A stretch of DNA of 64,000 bases, taken from assembly GCA_036877525.1 (NCBI GenBank), contig JAZGTH010000065.1, forward strand, positions 7,599,001-7,663,000. The letters are read 5' to 3'. A program made the position numbers and the translations under genes. How positions within the stretch are numbered: the stretch's first letter is position 1; each line of letters opens with the position of its first letter. Positions 37,701-48,268 of this stretch are shown here, piece after piece. The DNA is from Chromobotia macracanthus. Its lineage: Eukaryota > Chordata > Actinopteri > Cypriniformes > Botiidae. The notes under the pieces are model-generated. The model searched no databases. It was given only the letters and a program-made list of their open reading frames with translations, and was not told the origin of the DNA.

Positions 37701-40700
37701 AAAATTACTGAGTGCACCTCTACAGTAAAACAGATCATTTGGGAGTCTGGAAGAAAAACTGCTTTTAGAAGGTTTTCACAGGGGAAACTTTCGAGAGCAA
37801 TATGCCATTAAGGAACAAGTTTAATCATCAATCAAACAATAATTATGTGTAATTACTGGCAACAGTTACTGATTCCATTATTGTATTTCAAACCTACCGG
37901 TGGTCAAAGAAACATGCAGCAATAGGCAGTAAAATGTAGCTGTAGAAGTGCAGAAGTCTTTAAAAAGTCTGTAGAAGTCTTTAAAAAATGATCTGTAATT
38001 CATTACAACATCACATGTAATATTCCAAAACATGTAATACATGTAGTAAATTCCCAAAAATATATTAACATAAACATTTGTGCACTGTAAGCACACTTTT
38101 CTGTGTCTTTGCATACATAATTGAGACTTCTAATTCACTATACAGCTAATAGGAAACATTCTCAGAACATTAGCTAATGTTACATTAGTTACACTGACAT
38201 TAGCTAAACATTTTTCCTTATATATCATACAAAGAAACAACTGAGAAAGACTAAATGCAAAAAAACTATGGTAAGGCTAAAGTTAAGGGACTTAAAAATA
38301 CGTTAAAAACTGTAAAAATGCATTCAGAAATAATGTCATAAAAATTGATCAATTTACTTAAAGATTTATCAATGAACTAAATCAAATTAACATTTGGTGT
38401 GACCACCCTTGCGAACTGCCACAGTTCTTCTGGATTTAGTTTGTCTCAGTTGTTTCTGTTTCTTTGTGTAATCCCAGACAGATTTGATCGTGAGATCTCT
38501 GTGTGGATTACTGACTGCTGTCAGACTCCTTGTGCATACAAAAATCTTACTATCACAAATTAAAACAATTAATGGCATAAGGGAATGTTTGGAAATGTAA
38601 ACTGATAATTCCACCTGTCGCACTACAGCAAAAAGATATAAATAACTGACTTAAAACCAGTTTTGGGGTGAAAGTACTAAAGTGCCTAGGACTTTGGCAC
38701 AGTACTGTAAATAAAAAAAGGTATTCTTAAGTTAGTGTTTTAAAAATATTACAGAATTAAAAAAAAGCTTGAATAATGTTCTTATAACAAAGCAATAATG
38801 TTAATAGTGCATCTAAGAAACAGGATGTTTAGAAAATGTGTAGAACATTCAAAATAACATTTTTAATGTTTTTTTTTGTTAATTATTGGAAACATTACGG
38901 AAATGTTCTTACAACCTAAATTTGTTAGCTGGGTAGGAGCCTTTACATAATGAGTTCATATAAAAGCAGCAGATCTTCTTCAAACTGGGCGCTTCAAATC
39001 ATTAAAATCCTTTTATGAGAGGCTCCTCATAGACCTTATTCAGGTTAGATAACATATTTCATTTTTTGCACTTATGTAATGTACAGTCTATTCAATGAGC
39101 TGTCGATTCTTAAGCTTATATGCCACGTCTTTTTTTTTTTTAATGTTTGCAATGTAGCACCAACTGAGCAAACACCACATACTTTACAAACTTTACAAAT
39201 CACTGAACAGACAGTTCCTCACAACTTTATTTTCATTCCTGTAAAATTAACCATGGCATCTACCTGACTGAAGTACACAGATGACACTAAGGGTTCTAAT
39301 TTCCCAAGTCCAACATCAAATGCAACATATGGCCTTCTGGCCTGCATCTGCCTGTTTGGTCAAAGTCCAGCAAGGCTAGTGCATGTAACCTGTTGGACTA
39401 AAGCACTGCAATAAAGGTTTCCAGGATGCACTAAGCATGATGCCTGAGAAACAGATACAAATATTACTGCCTACCAGCTGGGCTTCTACCTCGTTTTGAA
39501 TCTACAGATGGTAAAGCTCAACTCAGAGAGACGCCTCCATAATTAATAAGAGATGAAGCTGACTTGAGTTTGCCCACCTCATCATGACCTAATTATCAAC
39601 ACAAGGTTAGATGGGCAAGTCTGCAGACACTAACTCCTACGCATTGATAAACTCATTTGGCATGAAATTAACTAAAATATTTTGTATTTTCAATTGGCAT
39701 ATTTCCTAAGGCTTTTTATTTCTGGCTTGAAATAGGCTGTTCTGCAGTGGAAATGATTCTGTAATGGGGTGTTTCGTGTCACGCACCTCTGTTGTCCTTG
39801 AGGGAGAAATTGTGGTTGTTGGCGACCTCGGGGGCCAAGCTGAAGTGGAAGTGCTGGCGGTGGGCCATTTCATCCTTATCCACAGCACTAACTGTCTCGA
39901 TGAGCTGTGGAGCAAAGAGTTCATATCAGATCATGTTAAATTGGTTAAAACCACTAGGGCATGTCTTTAAATAAATGTATGTCTATTTTCTTTCTGTTCT
40001 TTTCTCTAGTTCTTTCCCTGTCACTCACTCCAACTACCAATTTACAACCAATGGAACATAAATGCGGCAGTGATTAAATTTAGACATCTCAATAAAGTTG
40101 TGACCTCTTTAGGAATGAGCCAATTGTCACTTTGCTGTAGCAGCTTAGAGTCTTACATTTCATGGCTTACTTTCATGGGGTACAGGAAAAAGAGATGCTT
40201 GGTTACTAGGCCACCAGACCTTCACCAGACCCTGACCCCTATGCTCAAAGATTTTCTCATTAGTTATCCCCTGTACTAAAAAAACAAATAAACAAAACAT
40301 TGAATTAGTTTCAGGGAGTTAAATTACTTTGCCAGGGCTGACGTTCTCGCACACAAATACTTCGTTTTGAGTAGCAAATTCTGGGGCGTTGTCATTCACG
40401 TCTTTGACTTTAATATTGACTCGTACTTTTGCATCTTGGTGTTGGCCGCCTGGAACAACAACATAAATCAAATACAGTAATGAATAAATTAATGTTTGTA
40501 TACAGCAACAGGTCACGGCTTTAGCATAAGGACGAGACTTCAAACAACACAGACACAGAGCTGTCAAAACTGTGATGAAAAAATCCAAAAGTGTGTTTCA
40601 TTGTTCTCCTATATGAAATTATGAGGTTTTATGAATGTCTAGATATTATGCTTTGACACGTAAGTGCATTCCACATAACAAAAGAAAATTTTCTAAGCGG

Positions 40701-43700
40701 TGCTCCAGATGTGAATTTTAGATGCTTGAAATTATCATAGACAGCGAAATGGAAAAGAAAATGTATCAGATGTTGAACCCAACCAGACACAAATGCTTAC
40801 TGCATATCCAGAAGATCACATACTCACAGAAATAAATATCTAACATTTTAAGACAAATTACATACTGTTCACCGAACTGAGGCTATCATTTAAAGTTTGA
40901 AGAGGTAATCTGTGGCTGTCTCTTTTGAAATCATGCCGGAGGTCTGGCGACACTACATCCACATAAGAGCAGGGTGGAGGGTGAGCTGGGGAGCTTGGTC
41001 AGGGAAAAAATGTGAACAGCATAAGGCCGCCCTGTTATTTAAAAACCCAAAGAGAGATGAGTGACCTACCGCTCTCTGTAGCACTGACAGAGATGTTGTG
41101 CCAGGCTTGTGCTTCTCGATCTAAAGGCCTCGTGGTCTTAATAGTGCCATCCTTGGGACTAATGGTAAAGAACTGTTCCAAGTCTGTGTAGTGTGGGATC
41201 ATATATCTGGGATAAAAGATAAAAATCAAATGGAAAATTGTTTTTTGGTCCTTCCCAAAGTCAGTTTTATTTATGATTGTTGTGTGCATTTACAATATTG
41301 CCAAAGAACTAAAAAAAAAACAAAGCGTACAAAGAGTACAAAAGTACAGGGGATCATACTAAAAATGCAAAAAAATACAAAAATAAATAATAATTAAATT
41401 AAATGCATTTTTAGAGGTTCTACCTGATCTGGTTGTTCGTTGTATCTGTGTCTTTGGCATGCACACGACCAACCAAAGTGCCTGCTGGGGCATTCTCCTC
41501 CACCTCAAAGTTGTAGCTGGAGGCCATGAAGACTGGGGGCTCGTCTGCATCTTCTACTGCTACTTTCACAATCGTGGTATCTTTGTATGGACCCCAGGTA
41601 ATGAAACGGGGATCCACATGTGGGTTGGAGGCCTCAACTCTCAGTGTGTATGATTGTTTGGTCTCAAAGTCCACATGCTGAAAACAAGAAGTCAAAAATG
41701 ACTTTGACAGAAAAGTTTTATTTTTGTTGTTTATAAAATAGGATCTAAACGGCTACATTATTGTCATCTCATCCTAGTTTAAGAGATATCTAATTCTGAT
41801 TGTTTGTAATGAATAAACATTTGTAAGTGCAAGTGTCCCACTTTACCAGTATTTACTCCACTTAGTGGTTTCATCTGACCACTTTGTAAACAAAAAGTTT
41901 TAAAAAATCTGATGAAACTAGGTGGCACTGTTGTAAAACATTTGGGAAGCAGACTACATTCTATAAAGAAGCTGGTAAGGATATCATTGTTCCTGCAGAC
42001 ATATATCAGTTAAGGACAATTCCTCAATTTAACACTAACACCATTAACATGCAAGTAAATTAAATATTATAAAAGCAACTGTGCTAAAGCCCTCATTTGC
42101 TCTGCCTCCTTCCTCCTGCATGAGCAGCTTTTCACACGTCCTCCTGTTTTCTCATTAGCCGTTTCTGATCTCACCCATCACACAATTCAGTAACAAATGA
42201 CCAAGTGAGAAGTGAATTAGTCACATGTAGCTCTGGCTAGCTCTGTGTTGATTGGTTCACAGCTGTTTTTCATGCTTTGTCATTCTCTTCCCTCCCCTTT
42301 TATTTTCTTTTTTATAATCTCTTTAATAAAACTGGAAACAAGTATGACCCAGTTCTTTCCTCCAACAGGTTGGAACTATTCTCTTTATTCTGACAACACA
42401 GGTCCCTTTCTCTTTTTCCTTTTGCCCTCTATTTCCCCCACTACGATGCTTTATTTTGACACTTACTAGCTCCCGACTGAACCTTATCAGAAGCAGATAA
42501 TATTCTCAATAATGCTACGTCTCCTCTTAATATTCAGCCTGCGTCGCTAGCCTGCAGTTGAAACAGAATACTTGATTTAAACCCTGCAATTCCGTCAGTA
42601 ATTTCGACTTTAATTTTCAACATGCTTTGAAGAGCAAAAGGTGATGATTTCCCAAGAGGTGTATCAGCGAGGCATTGTGTTATTGAGTGAAGCGGCACAG
42701 CATCAAGCTGATTCTTGTTGGCATACCGTATTGTGTCTTCCACCTTCTGCCTACTTCACCCCCCTTTACCTTTTTGGCAATCTGAAAAGCCTCTGGTCAT
42801 ATAGAAAACTGGAAAGTCTGATGATTACACCCCCTTCCATGCACCACACATGCATTCTGTGCACAAACAACATCCACAATGCTGATTCCTCACATGATTA
42901 CATAGCTCAAACAGCATGGTGGTCTGTAAGGCTTCCTGATTACATACATTTTCCTTTCTTTAATATTCTCAGAATTCCCTTTCTCAGTAATGATATCGCC
43001 ACGGTTTTGGTCGTTCATTAGAGATGTACTGATATCAGGTGTCTTGAGCTGTGGGATGATGGGTAAAAGATCACCAGCAGGTGGCAGCATTAACGCTGCA
43101 GGCAGGGTCTGTTTGGCTCTCAGGCTGATGCTGGTTGCTCTGGGCAATGTGTGCATTTCTTTCAACCACAGGTGGTGGGGGAAAGATGGGCGGCAGTCTA
43201 ACCTAAGTGGCTGTGTAATTTTCTACATAATCCAGAGCCTCAGAGCAGGGGAGCAATAACCGAAGTTTCAGCTCAGCTCTCTGCACGCTGCATGGACCAG
43301 ATGAGCTCCCCCTCACATGGAAAGATAAAACCAGTTACAAAAGTCGAAGATGCTCATCTCAGAAATAATAAGGGCGGCATGGCAACGTCATCAGAAGTGT
43401 AGAGCAGGATGATGAAAAATCACTCCAGTTTTGCACTGCACAAACCTACACCTGCAACCACCAGCTGTCATGCATGTGCATCCATGCAAATAAGAATACA
43501 AATAAATAAGCGAAAAAGTTAAATGCAAATAATTCCTCAAGAAAAGGCTGGAAGAGATGTAGGGTAAATGTTTGAATAGAAAATTCTAATAAATGCTATC
43601 TGACAAGAACACCTCACCTTTTTGTGTGCTTCCTAGCATTCGCAATCACACTTACATAACAAGACGTAGCATTCACAAATACTTCTTATGCAATCATCCT

Positions 43701-46700
43701 CACACTCTAACAATCTTCTAGTTCCTAATGGTCTTCCTCACCTTCTTCAGTTTGATGACAGCCTCTTGAGTCTCAGAGTCTTTGGTGATCTCAAAGAAGT
43801 TCATGCCATCGCTCTCCAGAATGCGATAATCCACCAGCCCGTTCTCCGCCAGATCAGGATCTCTGGCCTTCAGTCTGCCCACCTCCTCACCAGGAACCTT
43901 GTCTTCAGAGACCGCCATAGCATACACACCTGTGAAGGAGGAGAATGAGTCCCAGGAGCTCTTGGTAAGGGGTATGGGGGAATGTAATACGGTTTATAAC
44001 ATCTCTGAGTCACAGGCAAGACAAATCATGATCACACTGCCCACCCGGGAATGTAGAGCCAGTTCTTAGCTAGTGGGAACAGGAGTGCATGTGTGAAATT
44101 TATATTTGTGTGCTAGAGTGAATGGGTATGTGTGTGGGTGGGTGTATGAAGACTATAAAAGACACCTGCCTGAGGCTGGGGCTCACAGAAGTACCATATG
44201 GCCCCACTCTCTGTCTACTGAGAGCCAAAAGTTTCAGCTGCACTTACAAAAATATTGAAGAAAGACCAGGGCATGTAAAGGGGTCTACTTTTTCAATCAG
44301 ACTCTTAACAGAAAAAGGAATGCAGCATTCTCGTCTTGACTTTCTTGTGAGCTAAGTTTGTAAGCACGTTCCAGCTTGTGGTGTCAGAGTCTGGTTCTGA
44401 TTGGCCAGACAAGTCTGTGATTTCATTGGGCCTAAGAGAGACAGCTTACTGCTCCAGTTGCTTTTTTAAAACGAGGAAAAGCACACTGAATATCAAAAAC
44501 TCAGACTCTCACCCGTGCTCTGAGCCAGACTGCTGTCCACATAAAAAAAATCCATCTTCTATCTTCCCCTGAACTTTTCCATTATGCAGTAGGCTGAAAA
44601 CTATCGGTACGGTAAATTTAAGGATCTGCTATCCTAAGCTACTCATTGTGGGCAATAACCTTGCAATGTACAGTTTATTTTGGTCCATGAATAACGGTTT
44701 CTACTTCTACCAAAAACACAGGGATGGGTAGATGTTGGACCGCTGGGACAATGCTGCATTCTACTTTAGTAAGGGAAAAAGCATGAAGGCTCAGAGCACA
44801 CAAAAGCAGAAGCTTGAAGGAGATATATAGCAGCGATTTCTGCAATAAAAAAAACAGATCAAATCTATGTGCTTAGTGTGCAGTTTAATGTCATAATGGC
44901 AACACACAAATGCTAGCTCACCCCACCCCCTTCCCGGTCTCTTCAGTTGTACACAAACGTTGTAAATATTTTATGCAGCCTTTCACGCTCAAGAAACTTG
45001 ATGTCATCATGCTTGTGCCGAACGTTTAAGGAACGTTTGAATAATTAAGCTGTGATATTTTCATGTTAACATCTGTATCATGTATTAGCAGATTTTCAAT
45101 TAGTCTCCATGGGCTTGTCAGTGTTAATGTGTAGCTTCACACACATGAAGTGTGGGGAAGAAAAAGCTATATACTGGATAAAAGCAAACTCTCCTCCCTT
45201 CTGCACACACAGCAGAGGTCAGAGTAATGTTGTATGTAGCTAGCAAAGACAAAGCCATGGCCACAGTGACTGTAACAACACCTGACAGGGATAAAGGCAT
45301 ACCAAAAATGATGAATGCTTGAAAGACCAAGAAAAAAGAGAAACCTTTATAGCAGAAATAATAAATTCTCTCACCCTGAGCAAATTTAGGAGGGTTGTCA
45401 TTGACATCAGTCAGTATGATTTTAACCTGAGTGGTCCCTGACAGCCCACCCATGTGTCCACCCATGTCCTTGGCCTGGATGACGACATCATACTCCTGCC
45501 TGGCCTCTCTATCCATGTTGGGAAGTGCAGTTCGAATAATTCCTGAAAAACACACACAATCATATTCTATGCATACATCACACGTTTTTTTAAACAGAAC
45601 AGACCTTTTTTATAATTTGGGACATTGCTGTAAATGGATGTAGTGTAACTTCAAATGTCCATTTTCCTAACAGATGTGATATGTCAAACAATTCTCAGTT
45701 TCAATTTCTTTTCTCTGTACTATTTCACTCTTTGTTGAGATCCATAAAGCGCTTAACATAAATGTATTTTCCCATAATGCAAAGGGAATACATGTGGGAC
45801 AGTTGCATGGTGGCTTTGTTAGTACCAAACAGATAAGCCTACAGTTAATTTAGAAATGTCAGCACTGAACAGGATTAAGCAAAACATTCAGCTTTAGTTT
45901 ATTAGCAGCATCTGCTTCATCCCTTCTGACTGCTGTAGGGGTTTCAACTGTCACAGGGGAATTGCAGGACTAATCTGACCATGGGTTAATTTAGCACAGA
46001 AAAAGCAAAGTTCTCTCACGAAGCGTGAACAAAACTACCCTCTTCATTCCCAATCCTCACACTACAGTAATTGAATTGAAAACCAAACATGACATTGTAC
46101 GTGATGCATATTAAAATGGGTGATTGGCTTTGCAGAGGCTCACTGGGCTGAGTAAAATATCATGACTGGTGAATGTACCTGTTTGTGGTTCCACAGAAAA
46201 ATAAGGCTGCCCCTGCAGGATGCTGTAGACCAGCCTGGCACTGTTGCCATATGTGGGGTCATCTGCGTCTGTTGCTGTGACCTTTATTACTGAAGTACCT
46301 GAGGAGGAAGGTGATAATGTTGACTCATCAGCTATGGTACAGAATCCAGCACTTTTGGATCTTGCCCAAAAGGATGAAAAATCGCCTCCCACTGACATTC
46401 ACAGCTAAGGATAATAAAGAGTTTGCAATTTAGCATTTTTCATGTTATAAACTTGACTTGGAATGTTATTTTTAAGGCAACAACAGTTTTTCAGAATGGT
46501 CCAAAAAATTATACTAAAAAATGTGTGCTTATTGTTGCTACAGGCTTGGCATGCAAGATTTTCATCAGCTAATTTCTCTGAAATCTGATTCTACATAACC
46601 ACTAAAATCAATTTAGCCACTTTGTTTACAAACTTGTCTAAAAGTATATGGAATTGACCTGCCAAAACCAGCTTTTTCCTGGTTCCCAGTAGTATTATAT

Positions 46701-48268
46701 GAGCTGTGAATAAGGGTATTTGGGGTAACAGAACGTGATCATTACTGATGATGTATTGCACAGTGAAAAAGCAGTTAACACAAACACATAAACAAATGTA
46801 AGCACACAAACACACACACACCTAGACAAGTCAGCAGTCTGACTGCAGAACACGGTTGCAACAAAAGTACGAGTCACTTTCTGGGAGTTATATTTCAGCT
46901 GTTTTGAATAATGCATGAAGAGCACTCTGTCAGGGAAGGGCTCATCGAGAAAGAGAAAAAGCTGACAAATATGCTTTTTCAAACATTCATACTCACCAAC
47001 GTTGGACATCTCGGCCACACGTGCATAGTATGGACCGTGGAGGAATTCTGGGGGATTGTCATTGATGTCCTGCACCTTGACAATAAACTCTGAGGGAGGT
47101 TCCAAGGGTTTGTTGGTATCTCGGGCCACAGCCTGGGCAGTCAGGGTGTATTGGGCCTGTTCTTCTCTATCCAGAGTCTTTGTAGCATGAATGTTGCCTG
47201 TTTTGTCATCAATGACAAAAATAGTGCCTGCACCCTCCCCTGATAGAATGTATTTTATGTTTCCATCTCCGGAATCAACATCCGAATGAAGCTAGAAGGA
47301 CAGACAGTGAAGAAAAGAACATGTGAGTTGATTTTTCATCAACAATAAGCTGAAATTGACTGTGTGCAAAGAACGCTGATACTAAAGTAGAAAGCTTTTT
47401 GGCTGATTCTGACCCCCATACTCATATCTTGCAACAATATCCTCCATAATGGCCTTACTGTCTTGACACTGCATTCAGTGAGGAGGAAAAATCTAGACTG
47501 CTCAAGACTATTCATGCGAACATCCTTTTACATTAAAATGGAAGCAGACCTCAATTCAGTTTTCATTTGATCTAAGTTGCACACATACTATATAAAACTG
47601 CTGTGAATTAAAGGATGTTGATTATGTTGGTTAAAATGATATTAAACTCCTAACCCAGAATATCCTCACTCAATGAGTTTAAACCTTCAGTTCAGTTCAG
47701 GTGGGAATTGAAAGGCCAACATGCTGCAGTTTCACTATGTTACTATTCAGCAGGCCTATAAATTGTCCATTTCCACTATGTAAGAACCATAGGGGACTGC
47801 ACGGTTATTAAAATGAAATCCAATTTATAACCTTTAATCAAGTGGGCCACTGATTGCTTTTGTGGAACAAATGAAGGACATTGTAAGGACTCTATCTGTA
47901 ATGAAAACTCCAATGACTTTCCTTCACACCATAACCTTAAGAGGAAAGAGATGGATGGAGACACACAACAAGGAGCAGGACATAAAACAGACAGAAACTG
48001 CTTCTTTTCTACTTACACGACCTACTAAGACAGGATCTGGGCCTGTGTACTCCTCAATGACAAAGAACTGGTTCCAGACCCAGCCCCGTTTGGAGCGGTG
48101 TAGCACCTGGCCCTCTTTGCCTCTCTCTCTGTGTCTGTGTAAGGAGAGATGTCGGCGATGGCCGTGCTCCCATGGCCCAGAGCCCCTGTATGTTGCTGCT
48201 GCTGCAGCGCTCCATAGTGCGGCCCCGAAACACAAGAAAATCACCTGCAGTCTCAGTCCCTCCCACAT
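34226..48268 (-). CDS. cdh11: Cadherin-11 (type II classical cadherin), whole coding region, 11 coding exons
   Basis: Joined coding exons: 48268-48017, 47291-46997, 46298-46179, 45542-45375, 43929-43742, 41677-41424, 41206-41070, 40449-40328, 39904-39787, 35578-35327, 34722-34226 (2403 nt, 800 aa; human CDH11 is about 796 aa). The product is a calcium-dependent homophilic adhesion receptor of mesenchymal and neural cells, linked to actin through catenins. Visible layout: signal peptide about 1-25, propeptide to the furin site RSKR (58-61), mature start GWVWNQ with the two type II tryptophans W63 and W65. EC1 is about 62-167, EC2 168-276, EC3 277-391, EC4 392-496, EC5 497-618, TM about 621-644, tail 645-800. 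Calcium motifs LDRE, DINDN, DVNDN and DADEP sit at the expected domain edges. The tail carries YDDEGGGEEDTEAFD and ends KKLADLYGTKD. EC1 and the tail are near-identical to CDH11. EC5 is weaker and shares residues with cdh24, the closest alternative. Paralogue status (single copy or duplicate) cannot be settled. Confidence 0.93.
34723..35326 (-). other. cdh11 intron between coding exons 10 and 11
   Basis: 604 nt, splitting the transmembrane helix, as in other type II cadherins. Donor GTGAGA, acceptor TCTGCAG. A 19-bp direct repeat lies close to the donor side (35255-35299). Confidence 0.85.
35255..35299. repeat. Tandem duplication, 19-bp unit with 26-bp period
   Basis: tgaatgatttaggtctcca is present at 35255-35273 and again, exactly, at 35281-35299, separated by 7 nt. 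It lies 28-72 nt inside the intron after the donor of coding exon 10. Confidence 0.9.
35327..35578 (-). CDS. cdh11: cdh11 coding exon 10: membrane-proximal EC5 and first part of TM
   Basis: 252 nt, the expected size. Acceptor TTTCCACAG and donor GTGAGA (35326). Residues 552-635 include KGFSRMTQDVYHLPI, PPMSSTSTL, the paired cysteines of CSCDSKGTILSC that stabilise EC5, and AGLSTGALIAILACIVILL, the first part of the membrane helix. A short direct repeat lies in the intron just past the donor (35255-35299). Confidence 0.94.
37010..37290. promoter_or_regulatory. Candidate conserved non-coding block in cdh11 intron 9
   Basis: Higher-complexity sequence than its AT-rich surroundings, free of repeats and open frames. 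It contains homeodomain-type taat cores, a tagataa GATA-like site and several cagc/agct words. The resemblance to an enhancer is by texture only; no alignment was possible. Confidence 0.25.
38142..38934. mobile_element. TIR element in cdh11 intron 9, interrupted by a Tc1-like remnant
   Basis: Left end acagctaataggaaacattc; right end tttgttagctgggt, i.e. imperfect inverted CAGCTAAYA ends. Inner blocks (attctcagaacattagctaa; cttgaataatgttcttataa; aaaataacatttttaatg) are shared with the element at 59325-59634. About 340 bp of Tc1-like sequence (38370-38709) lies inside. Confidence 0.6.
38370..38709. mobile_element. Internally deleted Tc1-like element, nested
   Basis: Blocks such as acatttggtgtgaccaccct, tgtgtaatcccagacagatt and gactccttgt are in the order known from a fish Tc1-like element, in which the plus strand is the reverse complement of the transposase. 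The right end cctaggactttggcacagta-ctgta matches that family's terminal repeat. Most of the transposase and the left terminal repeat are gone. Confidence 0.65.
39787..39904 (-). CDS. cdh11: cdh11 coding exon 9: EC5
   Basis: 118 nt, the expected size. Acceptor TGCTCCACAG and donor GTGCGT (39786). Residues 513-551 read LIETVSAVDKDE, then a His-rich stretch AHRQHFHF, SLAPEV, and HNFSLKDNR with a sequon at N544. It is the exon least like mammalian CDH11; the LIETVSAVDKDE wording is closer to other type II paralogues. Confidence 0.92.
39905..40327 (-). other. cdh11 intron between coding exons 8 and 9
   Basis: 423 nt, weak donor GTAATT, acceptor CTCCACAG. Nothing recognised inside. Confidence 0.85.
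40328..40449 (-). CDS. cdh11: cdh11 coding exon 8: end of EC4, start of EC5
   Basis: 122 nt, the expected size. Acceptor TGTTCCAG and a somewhat weak donor GTAATT (40327). Residues 472-512 contain the EC4-EC5 calcium linker DVNDNAPEF (488-496), then FVCENVSPGK, with a sequon at N507. Its 3' half departs more from mammalian CDH11 than the exons before it. Confidence 0.93.
40450..41069 (-). other. cdh11 intron between coding exons 7 and 8
   Basis: 620 nt, donor GTAGGT, acceptor TTCCAG. Nothing recognised inside. The intron between exons 6 and 7 (41207-41423) is only 217 nt, A-rich on the plus strand. Confidence 0.85.
41070..41206 (-). CDS. cdh11: cdh11 coding exon 7: EC4
   Basis: 137 nt, the expected size. 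Acceptor TTATCCCAG and donor GTAGGT (41069). Residues 426-471: a TDLEQFFTISPKDGTIKTT strand, calcium motif LDRE (454-457), and a predicted N-glycosylation sequon N463-I-S in AWHNISVSA. AWHN is shared with the CDH24 I recall; TDL and IKTT are shared with CDH11. Confidence 0.94.
41424..41677 (-). CDS. cdh11: cdh11 coding exon 6: end of EC3, start of EC4
   Basis: 254 nt, the expected size. Acceptor TTTTCAG and donor GTAGAA (41423). Residues 342-425 begin HVDFETKQSYTLRVEASN, carry the EC3-EC4 calcium linker VEDADEPPVF (382-391), and continue into EC4 with EENAPAGTLVGRVHAKDTD. The last codon (Arg) is split AG|A across the junction. Confidence 0.95.
41678..43741 (-). other. cdh11 intron between coding exons 5 and 6
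   Basis: 2064 nt, donor GTGAGG, acceptor TTTTCAG. Unique-looking sequence of mixed composition; no repeat, exon or RNA recognised. Confidence 0.85.
43742..43929 (-). CDS. cdh11: cdh11 coding exon 5: first half of EC3
   Basis: 188 nt, the expected size. Acceptor CTTCACAG and donor GTGAGG (43741). Residues 279-341 start VYAMAVSEDKVPGEEVGR and end TQEAVIKLKK, phase 0. The VPGEEVGR, ENGLV, DGM and FEIT blocks are characteristic of CDH11, which supports the gene call over CDH24. Confidence 0.94.
43930..45374 (-). other. cdh11 intron between coding exons 4 and 5
   Basis: 1445 nt, donor GTGAGA, acceptor TTCACAG. A G/T-rich stretch on the plus strand lies near 44090-44150. No exon, transposon or other repeat recognised. 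Confidence 0.85.
45375..45542 (-). CDS. cdh11: cdh11 coding exon 4: second half of EC2
   Basis: 168 nt, the expected size. Acceptor TTTTTCAG and donor GTGAGA (45374). Codes residues 223-278: IIRTALPNMDRE, then IQAKDMGGHMGGLSGTT, then the EC2-EC3 linker DVNDNPPKF (268-276). The IIRTALPNMDRE wording is that of CDH11 rather than CDH24. Confidence 0.95.
45543..46178 (-). other. cdh11 intron between coding exons 3 and 4
   Basis: 636 nt, donor GTACAT, acceptor TTTTTCAG with a GT-rich pyrimidine tract. Nothing else recognised. Confidence 0.85.
46179..46298 (-). CDS. cdh11: cdh11 coding exon 3: EC2
   Basis: 120 nt, the expected exon size. Acceptor TTCCTCCTCAG and donor GTACAT (46178). It codes residues 183-222 (TSVIKVTATDADDPTYGNSA, then a strand ending SVEPQT). 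The DADD group and following YGN are the calcium-linked part of EC2. The donor is weaker than its neighbours but keeps the frame into the next exon. Confidence 0.93.
46299..46996 (-). other. cdh11 intron between coding exons 2 and 3
   Basis: 698 nt, donor GTGAGT, acceptor CTCAG. Contains a short CA-rich run on the plus strand near 46780-46825; otherwise nothing recognised. Confidence 0.85.
46997..47291 (-). CDS. cdh11: cdh11 coding exon 2: most of EC1 and start of EC2
   Basis: 295 nt, the standard size of this type II cadherin exon; residues 85-182 plus one base. It begins LHSDVDSGDGNIKYILSG after acceptor TTCTAG and ends AEMSNV-G at donor GTGAGT (46996). Calcium-binding LDRE is at 124-127 and the EC1-EC2 linker DINDNPPEF at 159-167. 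It is nearly identical to CDH11; GPYYARVAEMSNVG at the EC2 start is closer to the CDH24 wording I recall. Confidence 0.94.
47292..48016 (-). other. cdh11 intron between coding exons 1 and 2
   Basis: 725-nt intron, donor GTAAGT, acceptor TTCTAG. Short for a gene whose mammalian introns run to many kilobases. No repeat or regulatory motif recognised. Confidence 0.85.
48017..48268 (-). CDS. cdh11: cdh11 coding exon 1: signal peptide, propeptide, start of EC1
   Basis: Codes residues 1-84. The start chosen is the ATG at 48268-48266 (MWEGLRLQ...), with an A at -3. An in-frame GTG lies 18 nt upstream but is not a credible vertebrate start. The hydrophobic stretch VIFLCFGAALWSAAAA serves as signal peptide. 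The basic propeptide is short, as usual for type II cadherins. The convertase site RSKR is followed by GWVWNQFFVIEEYTGPD, whose W63 and W65 insert into the partner EC1 during strand-swap adhesion. The exon ends after GGT CGT at donor GTAAGT (48016-48011), phase 0, the conserved position in type II cadherins. Confidence 0.93.

Larger units (their letters stand above)
35579..39786 (-). other. cdh11 intron between coding exons 9 and 10
   Basis: 4208 nt, the largest intron of the coding part. It holds a TIR element with a nested Tc1-like remnant (38142-38934) and a block at about 37010-37290 that looks like conserved non-coding DNA. The rest is AT-rich without recognised features. Confidence 0.85.
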
